This document shows, in pieces, positions 1 through 10,000 of a stretch of 64,000 nt of DNA. The position numbers and the translations under genes are program-made. How positions within the stretch are numbered: position 1 is the first letter of the stretch; each line of letters starts with the position of its first letter. This DNA comes from Pycnopodia helianthoides (Eukaryota; Echinodermata; Asteroidea; Forcipulatida; Asteriidae). Where the stretch lies: assembly GCA_032158295.1 (NCBI GenBank), contig CM063246.1, forward strand, positions 4,621,371 through 4,685,370. The letters are read 5' to 3'. The notes under the pieces were generated by a model. That model was not told where the DNA came from. It saw only the letters and a program-made list of their open reading frames with translations, and did no database searches.

Positions 1-240
1 GGTAGCTATCACTCCGCCATGAGCGGAGGGATACTAGGTGAAAAGAGGAAAAAATAAGGCGCTGCCAAACATGCAGGAGCCATCTGCAAACCGACGAGCT
101 AGATACCATCGTCTTTATTATCAGCTCCGACTCTAAAAGAAGCAGCAAGTTTGAAATTAAAATATAAATGCTATTATATATCAGAAATCACAGAGCTTTG
201 TCATTTGATTAGTGGTCATTCATTATTTTGCCGCTACATA
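1..240. other. Left window edge, probable MPPE1 intron
   Basis: No exon recognised. A short hairpin (CTCCGC / GCGGAG) lies at 12-28. The MPPE1 donor at 1156 implies that this sequence is intronic. Confidence 0.5.
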
Positions 241-1132
241 TTATCCCGAAATACCAAGCCAGATATATACCATATCCGGATACCCGGAAATACCAAGGGC
301 CGGATATATACCAAGCCAGATATCCGGAAATACCAAGGGCCGGATATATCATTAATACCAAGCGGATCGGAAATACCAGCCGGATATCGGAAATACCAAG
401 CCGGATATTACCAAGCCGGATATTTACCAAGCCAGATATCCGGAAATACCAAGGCCGGATATTATACCAAGCCGGATATCGAATACCAAGCCGGATATCC
501 GGAAATACCAAGGGCCGGATATATATACCAAGCCGGATATCCGGAAATACCAAGCCGGATATCGAAATACCAAGGGCCGGATATTATACCAAGCCGGATA
601 TCCGGAAATACCAAGGCCGGATATTATACCAAGCCGGATATCGAATACCAAGCCGGATATCCGGAAATACCAAGCCGGATATCCGAAATACCAAGCCGGA
701 TATCCGGAAATACCAAGCCGGATAATCCGGAAATACCAAGCCGGATATCCGGAAATACCAAGCCGGATATCCGGAAATACCAAGCCGGATATCCGGAAAT
801 ACCAAGCCGGATATCCGGAAATACCAAGCCGGATATCCGGAATATACCAAGCCGGATATCCGGAAATACCAAGCCGGATATCCGGAAATACCAAGCCGGA
901 TATCCGGAAATACCAAGCCGGATATCCGGAAATACCAAGCCGGATATCCGGAAATACCAAGCCGGATATCCGGAAATACCAAGCCGGATATCCGGAAATA
1001 CCAAGCCGGATATCCGGAAATACCAAGCCGGATATCCAGAAATACCAAGCCGGATATCCAGAAATACCAAGCCGGATATCCAGAAATACCAAGCTGGATA
1101 TCTAGAAATACCAAGCCGGATATCTTGAAATA
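241..1132. repeat. 22-bp satellite array (GGATATCCGGAAATACCAAG CC)
   Basis: About 40 copies of a 22-bp unit. Copies are degenerate at the left (some shortened to 17-21 bp) and nearly identical from about 640 to 1130. Each unit holds the 12-bp palindrome CCGGATATCCGG. Because 22 is not a multiple of 3 and the unit has no stop codon in several frames of both strands, it creates long spurious reading frames. The array lies in an MPPE1 intron. Confidence 0.97.
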
Positions 1133-1156
1133 CTACTGCTCCATGTTAATACTCAC

Positions 1157-1279
1157 CTGTTTGGAAGCCTTTTGAGAGATGACATCATAGCTTTCTTTGT
1201 TCTTTTTCTTTTGTTCTTGGAGCGAGGGAGCATCTGGTCCTTCACACACAGCCTCCGTTGACCTGTACAGAGGATAATG
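1157..1279 (-). CDS. MPPE1: MPPE1 exon with HYPLYR motif, last one in the window
   Basis: 123 bp, acceptor GGGGCAG, donor CAG|GTGAGT. It encodes 41 residues from [20 protein letters not shown] to QKASKQ. Joined to the preceding exon it gives LLQHYPLYR as in vertebrates. The exon is squeezed between the 22-bp satellite on its 3' side and an 18-bp minisatellite that begins about 10 bp from its acceptor. Confidence 0.94.
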
Positions 1280-4200
1280 CTGCCCCAGAATACACAAATC
1301 CAGCTCAATACACAAATCCAACTCAATTCACAAATCCAACTTAATCCACAAATCCAACTCAATACACAAATCAAACTTAATCCACAAATCCAACTCAATT
1401 CACAAATCCAGCTCAATTCACAAATCTAGCTCAATTCACAAATCCAACTCAATTCACAAATCCAACTTAATTCACAAATCCAACTCAATTCACAAATCCA
1501 ACTTAATTCACAAATCCAACTCAATACACAAATCCAACCTAATCCACAAATCCAACTCAATTCACAAATCCAGCTCAACCCACAAATCCAGCTCAATTCA
1601 CAATCCAACTCAATTCACAAATCCAACTCAATTCACAAATCCAACTTAATTCACAAATCCAAGCCTGAAATTACACAGAGGCCATCCTCTCTTGCCCCTA
1701 GTCCTGGTCCTGGTGCCCCTTCAAAATATTCCCATAGACTTCAAAGTTTTTCAAATTTTGCCTACGACGATGAAATTCCAGGTTTGAAGAAATCCTGTTC
1801 CCCCACCCTTACAGCCCATGACATATTTACAAGATTAACCACAAACCTGGAGTAATATAGGCGCTATATTCGGTAACGTCTTGAGTTTCCGGCATATGTT
1901 TTTGTTTTCTTGATTGTCATCTTTCAGTCCCGATGGTGAACCAAAGCGAGTGCAGTTCAACCGTTCCGACGCCTGTAGTAGTTGATCCATAGCAGGGCTG
2001 CACATGAAGCAACCATCACCATACATTGCCATACTGTTCACTAACACAAAGCTGAACAAATCGCAGAAAAGACAGAAAAATAGTGTTGTCAACTGCTGGA
2101 ACTATTTCAGCTGCACCAATAGACCCCTTGCACAACGCGCAGCGTACTCACATGCGCCTATCCTGGGTGTCATTTTGGGTGTTAAAATCGCATACAAACA
2201 TGCACAAAAGAGAGTTGACACCCAAAATTACGCGCATTGTTCGGAGGTGCGTTCTGTGTTGTGTGAGGAGTCTGTATAAATCAATAGCTCCCCCTTGCAT
2301 AACGCGAAACGCTACAGGTACGCTGAGGTCACGCGCACGTTTTTACGCACAGAGAACAGCTATTGTCCATTGATCTGCCTCCTTTATGAGGGTGTGACGT
2401 CATATGCAATGGGTCTATAATGCTCCGTTACTTTTCTTTCGACATAAAGCACTGGGCCCAATTTCACAGAGCTGTTTAAGCAGTGCTCAACAAATTTCTG
2501 CTCAGCAAAACAAAAAAAGCAGAATACCAGTCACAGATGGTACACGTGAAATTGTATTTTAGTTGGTAACCTTATTCTGGTAAGCATAATTTTGTTGTGC
2601 TTAGCGAGTTTTTGTGCTTCAAAGCAGCTCTGTGAAATTGGGCCCAGGTCTCCAGCTTGAGCGTTAGTTACGTCAACAGCATAAAGGCATCTCAGCTAAG
2701 ATCAGAACTTTAACCTGTAGACTCTTGTAAGTGCTCTTCAAAGGAACATTACAGAATTGGTTTTTGGTTACAGAATAGTTGCTAGCAGTGTAAGCACTTT
2801 ATGTAATCCACCATATACATAAACTGACAATCCTGTAGAAGTTTGAGATCGATCGGCCATCTGGGTCACGAGAAAATAGTGAAAAACCGATTACACATTT
2901 GCATGAAATCATATAGATTCAACAAATGAATAAAATGCTCACTGAGCGATAAACTCCAATCGGAAAATTAGTTTATTCATTTCTCATCAATATGGCACTT
3001 CAGACAGAAATATTTTAAGGGATGTTTTTCTACTATCATCATCATTAGACCGTGTAAGTTTTATGTAAATCTGTGATCAAAAGTATATTTTACAAGTTTT
3101 TTTCTTACCAATTCTGTAATGTTCCTTTAATGCAAGGGTGAGCGTCAGCGCTGAGAGTCAACAAAATTTTTGATTCAGATCTTGGGAGGTATGTTGAAAT
3201 GTTATTTAACCCTCTCGCTGTCTGACCATTCAATACCATTCACTGTGGTTTTGAATGATAGATAAACTATGCCAGCCTGCAATATGATACCATGAGGACA
3301 TGCATGTACACAGTACACAGTTAGTTCTGTGCACAGTTGTGCCACCGTACACAACCTTGGCAGTCGAATGGTTTCAAATGGTTGGTCAACTCACTGGAAA
3401 ATGTTGCCAAGAGTCACTGACAGTAAAAAAAAAAAGTTATGGTCCGGCCAAAAACAAAATTACACAAAAAGCTAACTAAAAAAAAACAGAAAGATGGATT
3501 GATTCTCAACTTTTAGACACACAAAATAATCTCCTCAGTACTTACTTTATTCCTTTGATTGTCAGGACCTTGACTGGAGGGATGTCAAACACTTCCTGGA
3601 AGCGATTCAGTTTATCCCTGGTGACACTGTTTCACAAAAAGATTCACAACAAATAACGGTATGCATAGATTGATTGGTGACGTTATGCAAAAATGGCCTA
3701 TTGACCCTTTGCACCAATGTGACTGCCAGCTTCTACCTGCCACGCTCACCGTTAGGGGAAGTCAGGTTTCATGTAAATATATTTTAGTTTTGTTTGTTTC
3801 AAATGACAAGGATCTATGTGTGAGTTATAATAAAATTAGTTATTGCACTTAGTTGTGAAATATGTAAGTTGTCACTTACGATTCATGGAATCCAATATCA
3901 TGGTTACCGACGACAACGTGCAACTCAACATTCTCTGGGACTTTGAACATTTTGTGGAATCGATATACTGTATCGCTAAACTCCTGCCAGAAAAAAAGAT
4001 TGATATTAAATAGGATGAAATTACAATGAAGACTGTAAAAGAGATTCTGACCTTTCGGAGACCATAGCACTAGTAGCCGCAAGCCACTTGTACCAGTATA
4101 CCTGGAGCGGGTATTTTTGCTTAAGCGCAAGCGTATTTCACAGGTTGAGCAAGGATTTGCATTGTTCTGTCAATTATTTTCATACAGTAAGCACTGGAAA

Positions 4201-5649
4201 GCTAGCGTGCCTTTTCGCTTACGGTTAGCAGCGCTATGAAATGGAAACTCGCACAGTGAGCACAAAATCGGCCTTTAACCCTCCTACTCTCAGTGATCAT
4301 TGGCAACATTTTCCAGTGAGTTGACCAACCATTTGAAACCATTCGACTGCCAAGGTTGTGTACGGTGGCACAACTGTGCACAGAACTAACTGTGTACTGT
4401 GTACATGCATTCCCTCATGGTATCATATTGCAGGCTGGCATGGTTTATCTATCATTCAAAACCACAGTGAATGGTATTGAATGGTCAGACAGCAAGAGGG
4501 TTAAGCAGCTCTGTGAACTTTGGCCCAGGTTGGCTCAGTGGTTTCTTCCCATGCCTTTCACCTCTATGGACCTCGGTTTGAATCCCACCCCAGATCGAAG
4601 CCTTTCATAGTGCATTGGGTTTTTCAGTCTCGACCTGACTGTGTGGATTTTCCCAATTCTTGGTTTTCGTCCCACATCTAAAACTGACACTTTTTATCAT
4701 CTTTTCTACACAGGTGTCTTCAGGCCTACAGGTCACAGTGCTATGTGCTTTTGAGGGTCCATTGGTTTCATTAAGATGTAATAATCAAATACTTCACAGT
4801 ATGTTTTTTGTCAAGTAATAAACCACAAGGGAAACTGACTGGGTAAATTTCAAATGGTTTGGCGTTGAACAAAGAAAAATTGACAAGAGCGGATTTGAAC
4901 CAAAGACCTCCGGATTAACGTACCGGCGCTCTACCAACTGAGCTATCTAGCCCTATGTTGGCGGTCTCCCTATTTTGTCAATATCTTTGTTCAACCCCAA
5001 ACCTATGTTTTTTGTTGAATTTATCGAGGGAAAAAGTCAAATTTAATCTAAAAAGTTTACACTTTCATAACAAATAAATATCTGTGAAATAGAGTCTCTA
5101 CATTAACTGAAATGTTAAATCTTGATTACCTGATTACTGGCCCACTTTCCTTCGTCAGTCAGATCACCAAGAATGAATACAACCTCCGGGTTGGCTAGGG
5201 TCAGAGCCGTTTGGAATGCACGTGTCATCTGCCATTCTCTACAAGGAAAATTATACAGAGAAAAACTCAAGCAGCTTAGGGTACGACTTGACATTCCAAG
5301 ATCACTTGTAAGATGACGGCTGTGAATTTCCCCCCCCCCCCAAATTTGAGCCCTGTTATCGCAACTACTTTTATACGTACCTGCGTAGCTTGTCAAACCA
5401 ATGCCCCTGTCTCGTCCCCAGCAGGTGAGTGTCTGACAGGAACATGGCGTGCAGAGGCTCAACAAGCTGGGTCTCTTTGTGTTTCTCCGTTCCTCCATCA
5501 CTTGAGGTACTATCTCCGGCCACGAGCAATGAAAGGCCACAAAGAAATAGATGAGAAACTCACAGAAGATAAGAATGAAGGATGCAGCTAAGAAGATGCG
5601 GAGGAGAAGATGCGACAGACGAATCATGGAGGGATGATGATGATGTTGA
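1157..5649 (-). CDS. MPPE1: MPPE1/PGAP5-like metallophosphoesterase gene, 3' end outside window
   Basis: Family knowledge: MPPE1 (PGAP5) is a manganese-dependent phosphoesterase of the early secretory pathway. It removes an ethanolamine-phosphate side chain from GPI anchors so that GPI proteins leave the ER efficiently. Seen here: six exons at 5381-5649, 5130-5238, 3880-3983, 3546-3626, 1847-2051 and 1157-1279, all with GT-AG borders and compatible phases. They encode about 290 residues with an N-terminal hydrophobic segment and the metal-site motifs LSDTH, GDLTDEG and GNHD, then LLQHYPLYR. The whole matches the vertebrate protein in order. The GHTH motif and the C-terminal membrane segment are missing and must lie left of position 1; the vertebrate protein is about 396 residues. 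The first coding exon needs one extra base to stay in frame. Bases 1-1130 are intronic satellite. Confidence 0.95.
1290..1665. repeat. 18-bp minisatellite (TCACAAATCCAACTCAAT)
   Basis: About 21 copies, fairly uniform in length. Read on the minus strand it gives an open hexapeptide repeat (ELSWIC) because 18 is a multiple of 3. It fills most of the MPPE1 intron 1280-1846 and starts about 10 bp from the acceptor of the next exon. Confidence 0.95.
1847..2051 (-). CDS. MPPE1: MPPE1 exon [14 protein letters not shown] to APILLQ
   Basis: 205 bp, acceptor GTTCAG, donor CAG|GTTTGT. It encodes 68 residues starting [20 protein letters not shown] and ending [10 protein letters not shown]. The central part, rich in Lys and Asn, is less conserved than its ends, as in other MPPE1 proteins. 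Confidence 0.95.
2105..2290. mobile_element. MITE related to the TATAGACCC family (degenerate)
   Basis: The left part AATAGACCCCTTGCACAACGC matches the end of the intact element at 52483-52687. It is followed by inverted pieces around CACCCAAAAT. The right end is decayed. Parts of the same family (GCAATGGGTCTATAAT) recur near 2405. Lies in an MPPE1 intron. Confidence 0.6.
2454..2646. mobile_element. MITE, GGGCCCAATTTCA family
   Basis: About 190 bp with terminal inverted repeats: GGGCCCAATTTCACAGAGCT at the left and its complement at the right. The centre carries ACCAGTCACAGATGGTACA and GGTAACCTTATTCTGGTAAG blocks shared by all copies. Confidence 0.85.
2740..3130 (+). mobile_element. MITE, AAAGGAACATTACAGAATTGG family, copy 1
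   Basis: 391 bp with about 21-bp terminal inverted repeats (AAAGGAACATTACAGAATTG and complement). Nearly identical copies lie at 7907, 9608 and, inverted, 15261. No coding capacity, so it is a non-autonomous DNA transposon. Confidence 0.9.
3206..3430 (-). mobile_element. MITE, TTAACCCTC family, copy 1
   Basis: About 225 bp starting TTAACCCTCTCGCTGTCTGA. It is the reverse complement of the copies at 4275 and 15921. The right end has been overrun by an A-rich stretch, so the terminal GAGGGTTAA is lost. Confidence 0.88.
3546..3626 (-). CDS. MPPE1: MPPE1 exon, linker to the VNS segment
   Basis: 81 bp between acceptor GAAACAG and donor AA|GTAAGT. It reads [21 protein letters not shown] then LTIKGI-N. 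Phases match both neighbours exactly, which supports the exon although it is short. Confidence 0.92.
3880..3983 (-). CDS. MPPE1: MPPE1 exon with GNHD motif
   Basis: 104 bp, acceptor CTGGCAG, donor TC|GTAAGT. It encodes [20 protein letters not shown] and then [18 protein letters not shown] is the third phosphoesterase motif (metal-bridging Asn and catalytic His). It ends in phase 2. Confidence 0.95.
4275..4504 (+). mobile_element. MITE, TTAACCCTC family, copy 2
   Basis: 230 bp from TTAACCCTCCTACTCTCAGT to CAGACAGCAAGAGGGTTAA. Terminal inverted repeats of about 18 bp with TTAA at both ends. In MPPE1 intron or flank sequence between exons 3880-3983 and 5130-5238. Confidence 0.92.
4535..4745 (+). 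mobile_element. tRNA-derived SINE, family C
   Basis: The head GTTGGCTCAGTGG resembles an A box and GGTTTGAATCCCACC a B box. The body (CTGACTGTGTGGATTTTCCC, TCCCACATCTAAAACTGA) is shared with copies at 10690-10950 (minus) and 38372-38665 (plus). Confidence 0.8.
4855..5010 (-). mobile_element. tRNA-Asn-like SINE, copy 1
   Basis: The tRNA-like part is 4882-4953 on the minus strand: GGGCTAGATAGCTCAGTTGG, an anticodon-like GTT in loop ACGTTAA, and GGTTCAAATCC in the T arm. Imperfect stems and a non-T at position 33 make it a pseudo-tRNA. The same flanks (TTTTTCTTTGTTCAAC, TGTCAATATCTTTGTTCAA) appear around the copy at 55749. Confidence 0.82.
5130..5238 (-). CDS. MPPE1: MPPE1 exon with metal motif GDLTDEG
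   Basis: 109 bp, acceptor CTTGTAG, donor CAG|GTAATC. It encodes [20 protein letters not shown] followed by [18 protein letters not shown] is the second metal-binding motif of calcineurin-like phosphoesterases. The split Arg codon joins the preceding exon to give LRREWQM, identical to the vertebrate junction. Confidence 0.95.
5381..5649 (-). CDS. MPPE1: MPPE1 first coding exon (TM anchor and DTH motif), apparent 1-nt frameshift
   Basis: The acceptor TTTACAG ends at 5650, leaving 22 nt of 5' UTR before the only suitable ATG at 5627-5625; a non-coding exon upstream is implied. The start reads [20 protein letters not shown], a single membrane anchor, then [18 protein letters not shown]. The metal motif [12 protein letters not shown] follows, but in another frame. 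The coding part is 247 bp where the flanking phases require 248, so one base is missing between about 5420 and 5520, most likely just after the WPE codons. The donor GTACGT follows the split Arg codon. Confidence 0.9.
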
Positions 5650-5710
5650 CTGTAAATACAAGAGAGAAAAAAAAGTGACAATAGGTTGATAAATACAAAA
5701 AATAAGAAAA

Positions 5711-6540
5711 CGAATTTAGCTGTTCAAACTGCTTGCCAACCAAAAGGACCTATGGTATAAATGCAAACAAATAGTTAAAGAGGTTGGGCCACGCTAGAGG
5801 TCACTCTCAATTTTTTTTTACATCCCTAAATACACCTCTATCTACCAATAAAACACTGTGACAGAGTTATAGAATGAATGGTTGTTCGTTTACAACGCAG
5901 TTTCCAAGCCTCTTTTCACCCCCGCCTTCAGGCAAAATCGAAAACAACAGCAGTCGGTGCCAGAAAGCTGTCTCCAAAAATTCAAAAGAATAGTGACGTC
6001 GCAGTACGTACCCCTCTGTCAAACGGCTGTTTGTTGTTACTCATTGAGCATTGCTCAGTACAGACCATCCGGGCATTAAATACGTAAAGTGACGTCATGT
6101 TTGTTTGCTGCCCTCATTTACGGGATTTTGATAAAATAGTTTAGGCGGCGGGCTAGTGAACGGAGTAAAAAACTCCCTGCAAATATCATTTCTTTTGTTA
6201 ATGTAATGTTACAAAAGATGCAACAAATTATAGAAAGCAGAAAACTAAAAAATAACGTCAACTTCAATCACCATGGCCCATCCTCTTTAATGGCTTGACG
6301 TTTTGACCCTAGCAGAGTACCCTCGAAGGCTGTATAATGACATGACAAAAGAACATAAACAGGTATACAGGTGAAACAGAAGCAGTCAAGTGGAAATACA
6401 TGAATAGAGAGAGAGAGAGAGAGAGAGAGAGAAGCAGAAAGTATACAGAAAAAGCAAGGGGGTATACTAAAAATAGTAACTGAAATAAGGGAAGAGATGC
6501 CGAATCTAAACCACTTTATCACTCGTCATCACAAATAGCA
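5711..6540. repeat. Older interspersed repeat, disrupted; paralogue at 20363-20590
   Basis: The blocks AAAAGGACCTATGGTATAAA and CTCGAAGGCT..AACAGAAGCAGTCAAGTGG occur in the same order in the RMDN1 intron at 20363-20590. Here they are separated by a 516-bp insertion (5775-6290) and followed by a (GA)n run at 6409-6432. Confidence 0.85.
5775..6290. mobile_element. Nested DNA element with TIRs TTAAAGAGGTTGGGCCA
   Basis: 516 bp from TTAAAGAGGTTGGGCCA to TGGCCCATCCTCTTTAA, inverted repeats with one mismatch. The paralogous repeat at 20430 lacks it and reads straight through (AATAGTTAGTGGTCTGAC), giving an empty site. A palindromic TGACGTCA (CRE-like) lies at 6090-6097. Confidence 0.85.
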
Positions 6541-7007
6541 AACTCAGATATTAAAATTTTCAAGTACATTTTAAAATGTCTGTGGAATGTCCATGGGATG
6601 CCCCCTGTTGTAGTGATAACTTGCCCTGAATGTACTTTTTGGGTAATATGAGGTCAAGAGTGGTTGATGTAATAACAGGCTCAGACATTCAATTGTGCAG
6701 TAGGCCTAAACTGTGCAGTGTGCACCGTGCATGCACTATGCACTCATGTTGTTACTAAGTTCCACTTCAATTGCCTCATATCAAGAGGGAAAAAGTACTG
6801 GAATTCGTGCTGGAAATCTCCCTTTTTAACAGGGATTAATGTGTAATCTCGGAGGATTACAACTTACAAGAGATTGATAAGCTGCCACAATTGTTTTCCA
6901 TTGTACTCAGCACAGGAGGTAAAGTTAAGGAATCCCAGAATGACATGGCCAATAATGATTGGCTGTGGCTACCGGTGGATTCATGATTTATGTGAATATT
7001 TGTTGTC

Positions 7008-7366
7008 TTAAAGGCCCTGTACACTATTGGTAAGATCGAAAAACACAAATGTTCACAGATTCACACATAACTTACATGATTTAAATTAAGTAATGGTAGA
7101 AAGGGTTCCTTAAAATATTTCTGCCTAAAATGCTATCGTTTCTGAAAAATATAAAAAAAATAGTTTTTATCGCGTGCGATAATAAACTCGATGTTTGAAA
7201 AACAGAAAACACATAAGGCCTATTTTCACTATTTTCTGTGACCTCGATGACCAATTGAGCTCAAATTTTCACAGGTTTGTTATTTTATGTATGGTTAATC
7301 ACATAAAACATGAACTTTGTTTGCAACTGTTTTGTCAGCTCTACCAATCCTGTATAATACCTTTAA
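7008..7366 (+). mobile_element. MITE, AAAGGCCCTGTACACTATTGG family, copy 1
   Basis: 359 bp, TTAAAGGCCCTGTACACTAT at the left and TGTATAATACCTTTAA at the right. A close copy lies at 23144-23485 and divergent relatives at 55248-55605 and 49053-49375. All share an internal block of about 60 bp (CGATGACCAATTGAGCTCAA). Confidence 0.88.
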
Positions 7367-7906
7367 CTTGGTTCATTGTGACAAAATTTTCACTAACACA
7401 AACTTGTCCTACATAAGATCCTGCGGGTAGGCTGAGAAAAATTTCTGGAAACCCTAGCCGAAGTGGTTTAAATAATAAGAATACTATGTTTTGTCATATG
7501 ATAATGAATGAAAAAGTCTATATTTTTCATTTGAAACTGTCTTTTTTCTTTTTTTGAGGTGATTTTAAGGACAAAAGATTAACTTTTTTAAAACCAAGCG
7601 AAATCATAAACCACAGGCAACTAGCTATTTCTGCATCCTGCTCCACTGTGGTATATCTCAGACTTTTAAGTGAAGTACCTCTTTAAAAAATTCCTCCAGT
7701 TGTGAATTATAACATAAGAATTTGTGTTCAACTGGTGGCAGCACACAGGATTGATCGATAGCGTCATTATTTGACTGATAGTGGCTGAGTGATAGCACAA
7801 CATAATCGACTAAGAGTAAAATTTCTATATCCGACCGACTAGCTGCCACTTTCTATGACCATGTGAGTTTTGTAAATTTTAACGAGGGAAGTTGGGCTTC
7901 ACTTAC

Positions 7907-8277
7907 TTAAAGGAACATTACAGAATTGGTTTTTGCTAACAAAACAGTTGCTGGCAGTGTAAGCACTTTATGTAATAAACTGACAAACCTGTGGAAGTTT
8001 GAGATCGATCGCCCCTCTGGATCACGAGAAATTAGTGAAAAACCGACTACACATTTGCAAGAAATCATATAGGTTCAACAGATGAATAAAACGCTCACTG
8101 AGCGATAAACTCCAAACGGAAAATTAGTTTGTTCATTTCTCATCAAATATGGCATTTCAGACAGAAATATTTCAAGGGATGTTTTCTACTATCATCATCA
8201 TTAGACCGTGTAAGTTTTATGTAAATCTGTGATCAAAAGTATATTTTACAATTACCAATTCTGTAATGTTCCTTTAA
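7907..8277 (+). mobile_element. MITE, AAAGGAACATTACAGAATTGG family, copy 2
   Basis: 371 bp, TTAA at both ends. It has lost a short piece (CCACCATATACA) and the TTTTTTTCT before the right TIR, compared with copies 1 and 3. Confidence 0.92.
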
Positions 8278-9389
8278 AAATAAAAATATCCCTCTTGAGA
8301 AATTGGTATGTTAGCTAAAACGCTAATTATTTACCTTTAACAAATGAAAGAAAATTCAAGCAGATATTTGATGGTGTGGCCGGAACTCTCACGCACTCAT
8401 GCCCAAAGACAATAAAGTGGCATTAGCGAGCAGCATGCAGTGTCAATCATGTCAAGACCAGCATGACCAGTCATGCCAGTGTATTCTGTAACTGTATAGT
8501 GTTGTACAGCACTGTAGTGTACTGAGTGTTAGTAACACGAAAATAACTTATTTTTCATGATTTCTACACTTTGTTGTAAAATTAAACCATGAAAACACTA
8601 CAACAGTTCAAAGTGCATGTTCCTTTCTGCTGAGTCTTTATTACTTGTGAAGTTATGTACGATTCTGCCATTTTCACAAGTCATTTGTCAACACCTTTTC
8701 GGACAAGTGAAGCTGAATGATTATAATTTGACCTAATTTAACGGGAGATAAAGTTAGTGGCAGTCGTAACATGGCATGATAGGCATACTTTACTTACGTT
8801 GCATGCAGAAAAAGAAGGTAAATGTGTTTGGTGGTGTAGGCAGGGTGAATTCGTAGTTTTTACAGCCCGTCTTTAATACTCCTACTACAGCTTACACGTA
8901 ACGGGGCTGGTTATAATGCCTCCGGCTAGCTAGCTAGATGCTTTGGTAACAAAGTTTATGTCTAGCGCCCTCAATAGTCGATGTTACCAGAGAAGTGTTT
9001 GGGGGATGGAGTGTAACAAATTACCATGGGTTTGGACGGTCTAATCACAATTCAAGTGTTTAGTCACCTTCCATTTCAGAGATGGGACCACTTTGATTAA
9101 ACATGGGGAGGAAGGACAACATACCAATAGTATTACTCACTGTGATTGGTGGCTTTTACAGACTGTAAACAGAGGATCCAGAGAAATTATTTTCATGGTT
9201 GAGGAGAAGGCATATGAACCCTTCACCGTCGCTTATTTCAATTGCTGCAATTAAACAAGCCCAATGTAATGCCCACAAAATTGGCATCATATTGCGCCAC
9301 AGCACCTTGTAAAGCATTACACTGTGCTATGTAAAGGAATAGGTCTCAAACTTCAAAAAGTAGCTCCACATAATATATACCTTACCGAA

Positions 9390-9470
9390 AAATACCGACT
9401 GTTCGAAGCGCCTTGAGCGTCACTGAGTGACGGATATGAGCGCTGTATAAGAAGCACTATTAAAATCCCT
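9390..9470 (+). mobile_element. 3' tail of a retroelement (GCGCCTTGAGCGTCACTGAG)
   Basis: The sequence GAGCGCTGTATAAGAAGCAC resembles the conserved 3' tails of LINE/SINE pairs in marine invertebrates, which end at a target or in short repeats. Only the tail is present. Confidence 0.5.
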
Positions 9471-9607
9471 GACAAAACGAAACTATTCTCTCTTTTTTCA
9501 CTTCAATAAGAACAACAAATTTTGATGAAATTCTAACAGATTGATTGTATCGGTTTTCTTTGTGCACTTATTTGGTGGAAACTATGTTTTTTGACTTCCC
9601 TTTTCAG

Positions 9608-10000
9608 TTAAAGGAACATTACAGAATTGTTTTTTCTAACAAAACAGTTGCTGGCAGTGTAAGCACTTTATGTAATCCACCATACACATAAACTGACAAA
9701 CCTGTAGAAGTTTGAGATCGATCGGCCATCTGGGTCACGAGAAAATTGTGAAAAACCGATTACACATTTGCATAAAATCATATAGATTCAACAAATGAAT
9801 AAAACGCTCACTGAGCGATAAACTCCTATCGGAAAATTAGTTTTTTCATTTCTCATCAAATATGGCATTTCAGACAGAAATATTTCAAGGGATGTTTTCT
9901 ACTATCATCATCATTAGACCGTGTAAGTTTGATGTAAATCTGTGATAAAAAAGTATATTTTATAAGTTTTTTTCTGACCAACTCTGTAATGTTCCTTTAA
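9608..10000 (+). mobile_element. MITE, AAAGGAACATTACAGAATTGG family, copy 3
   Basis: 393 bp, full length, TTAA at both ends, only scattered substitutions relative to copy 1. Confidence 0.93.

Noticed and set aside
151..1128. Long open frame (325 codons) and others on both strands in 209-1114
   Set aside because: Products of the 22-bp satellite; peptide repeats follow the DNA period and appear in several frames at once.
241..1132. CRISPR-like regular repeats
   Set aside because: No unique spacers; pure tandem satellite in an animal genome.
1153..1608. ELSWIC hexapeptide repeat frames, minus strand
   Set aside because: An 18-bp minisatellite in an intron; not in frame with the MPPE1 exon and with in-frame interruptions.
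4356..4610. Frame beginning [20 protein letters not shown], also at 16002
   Set aside because: Lies inside copies of the TTAACCCTC MITE; identity reflects the repeat, not a gene family.
4882..4953. Functional tRNA-Asn gene
   Set aside because: Mismatched anticodon stem, C instead of T at position 33 and the same flanks as a second copy; a SINE-type pseudo-tRNA.
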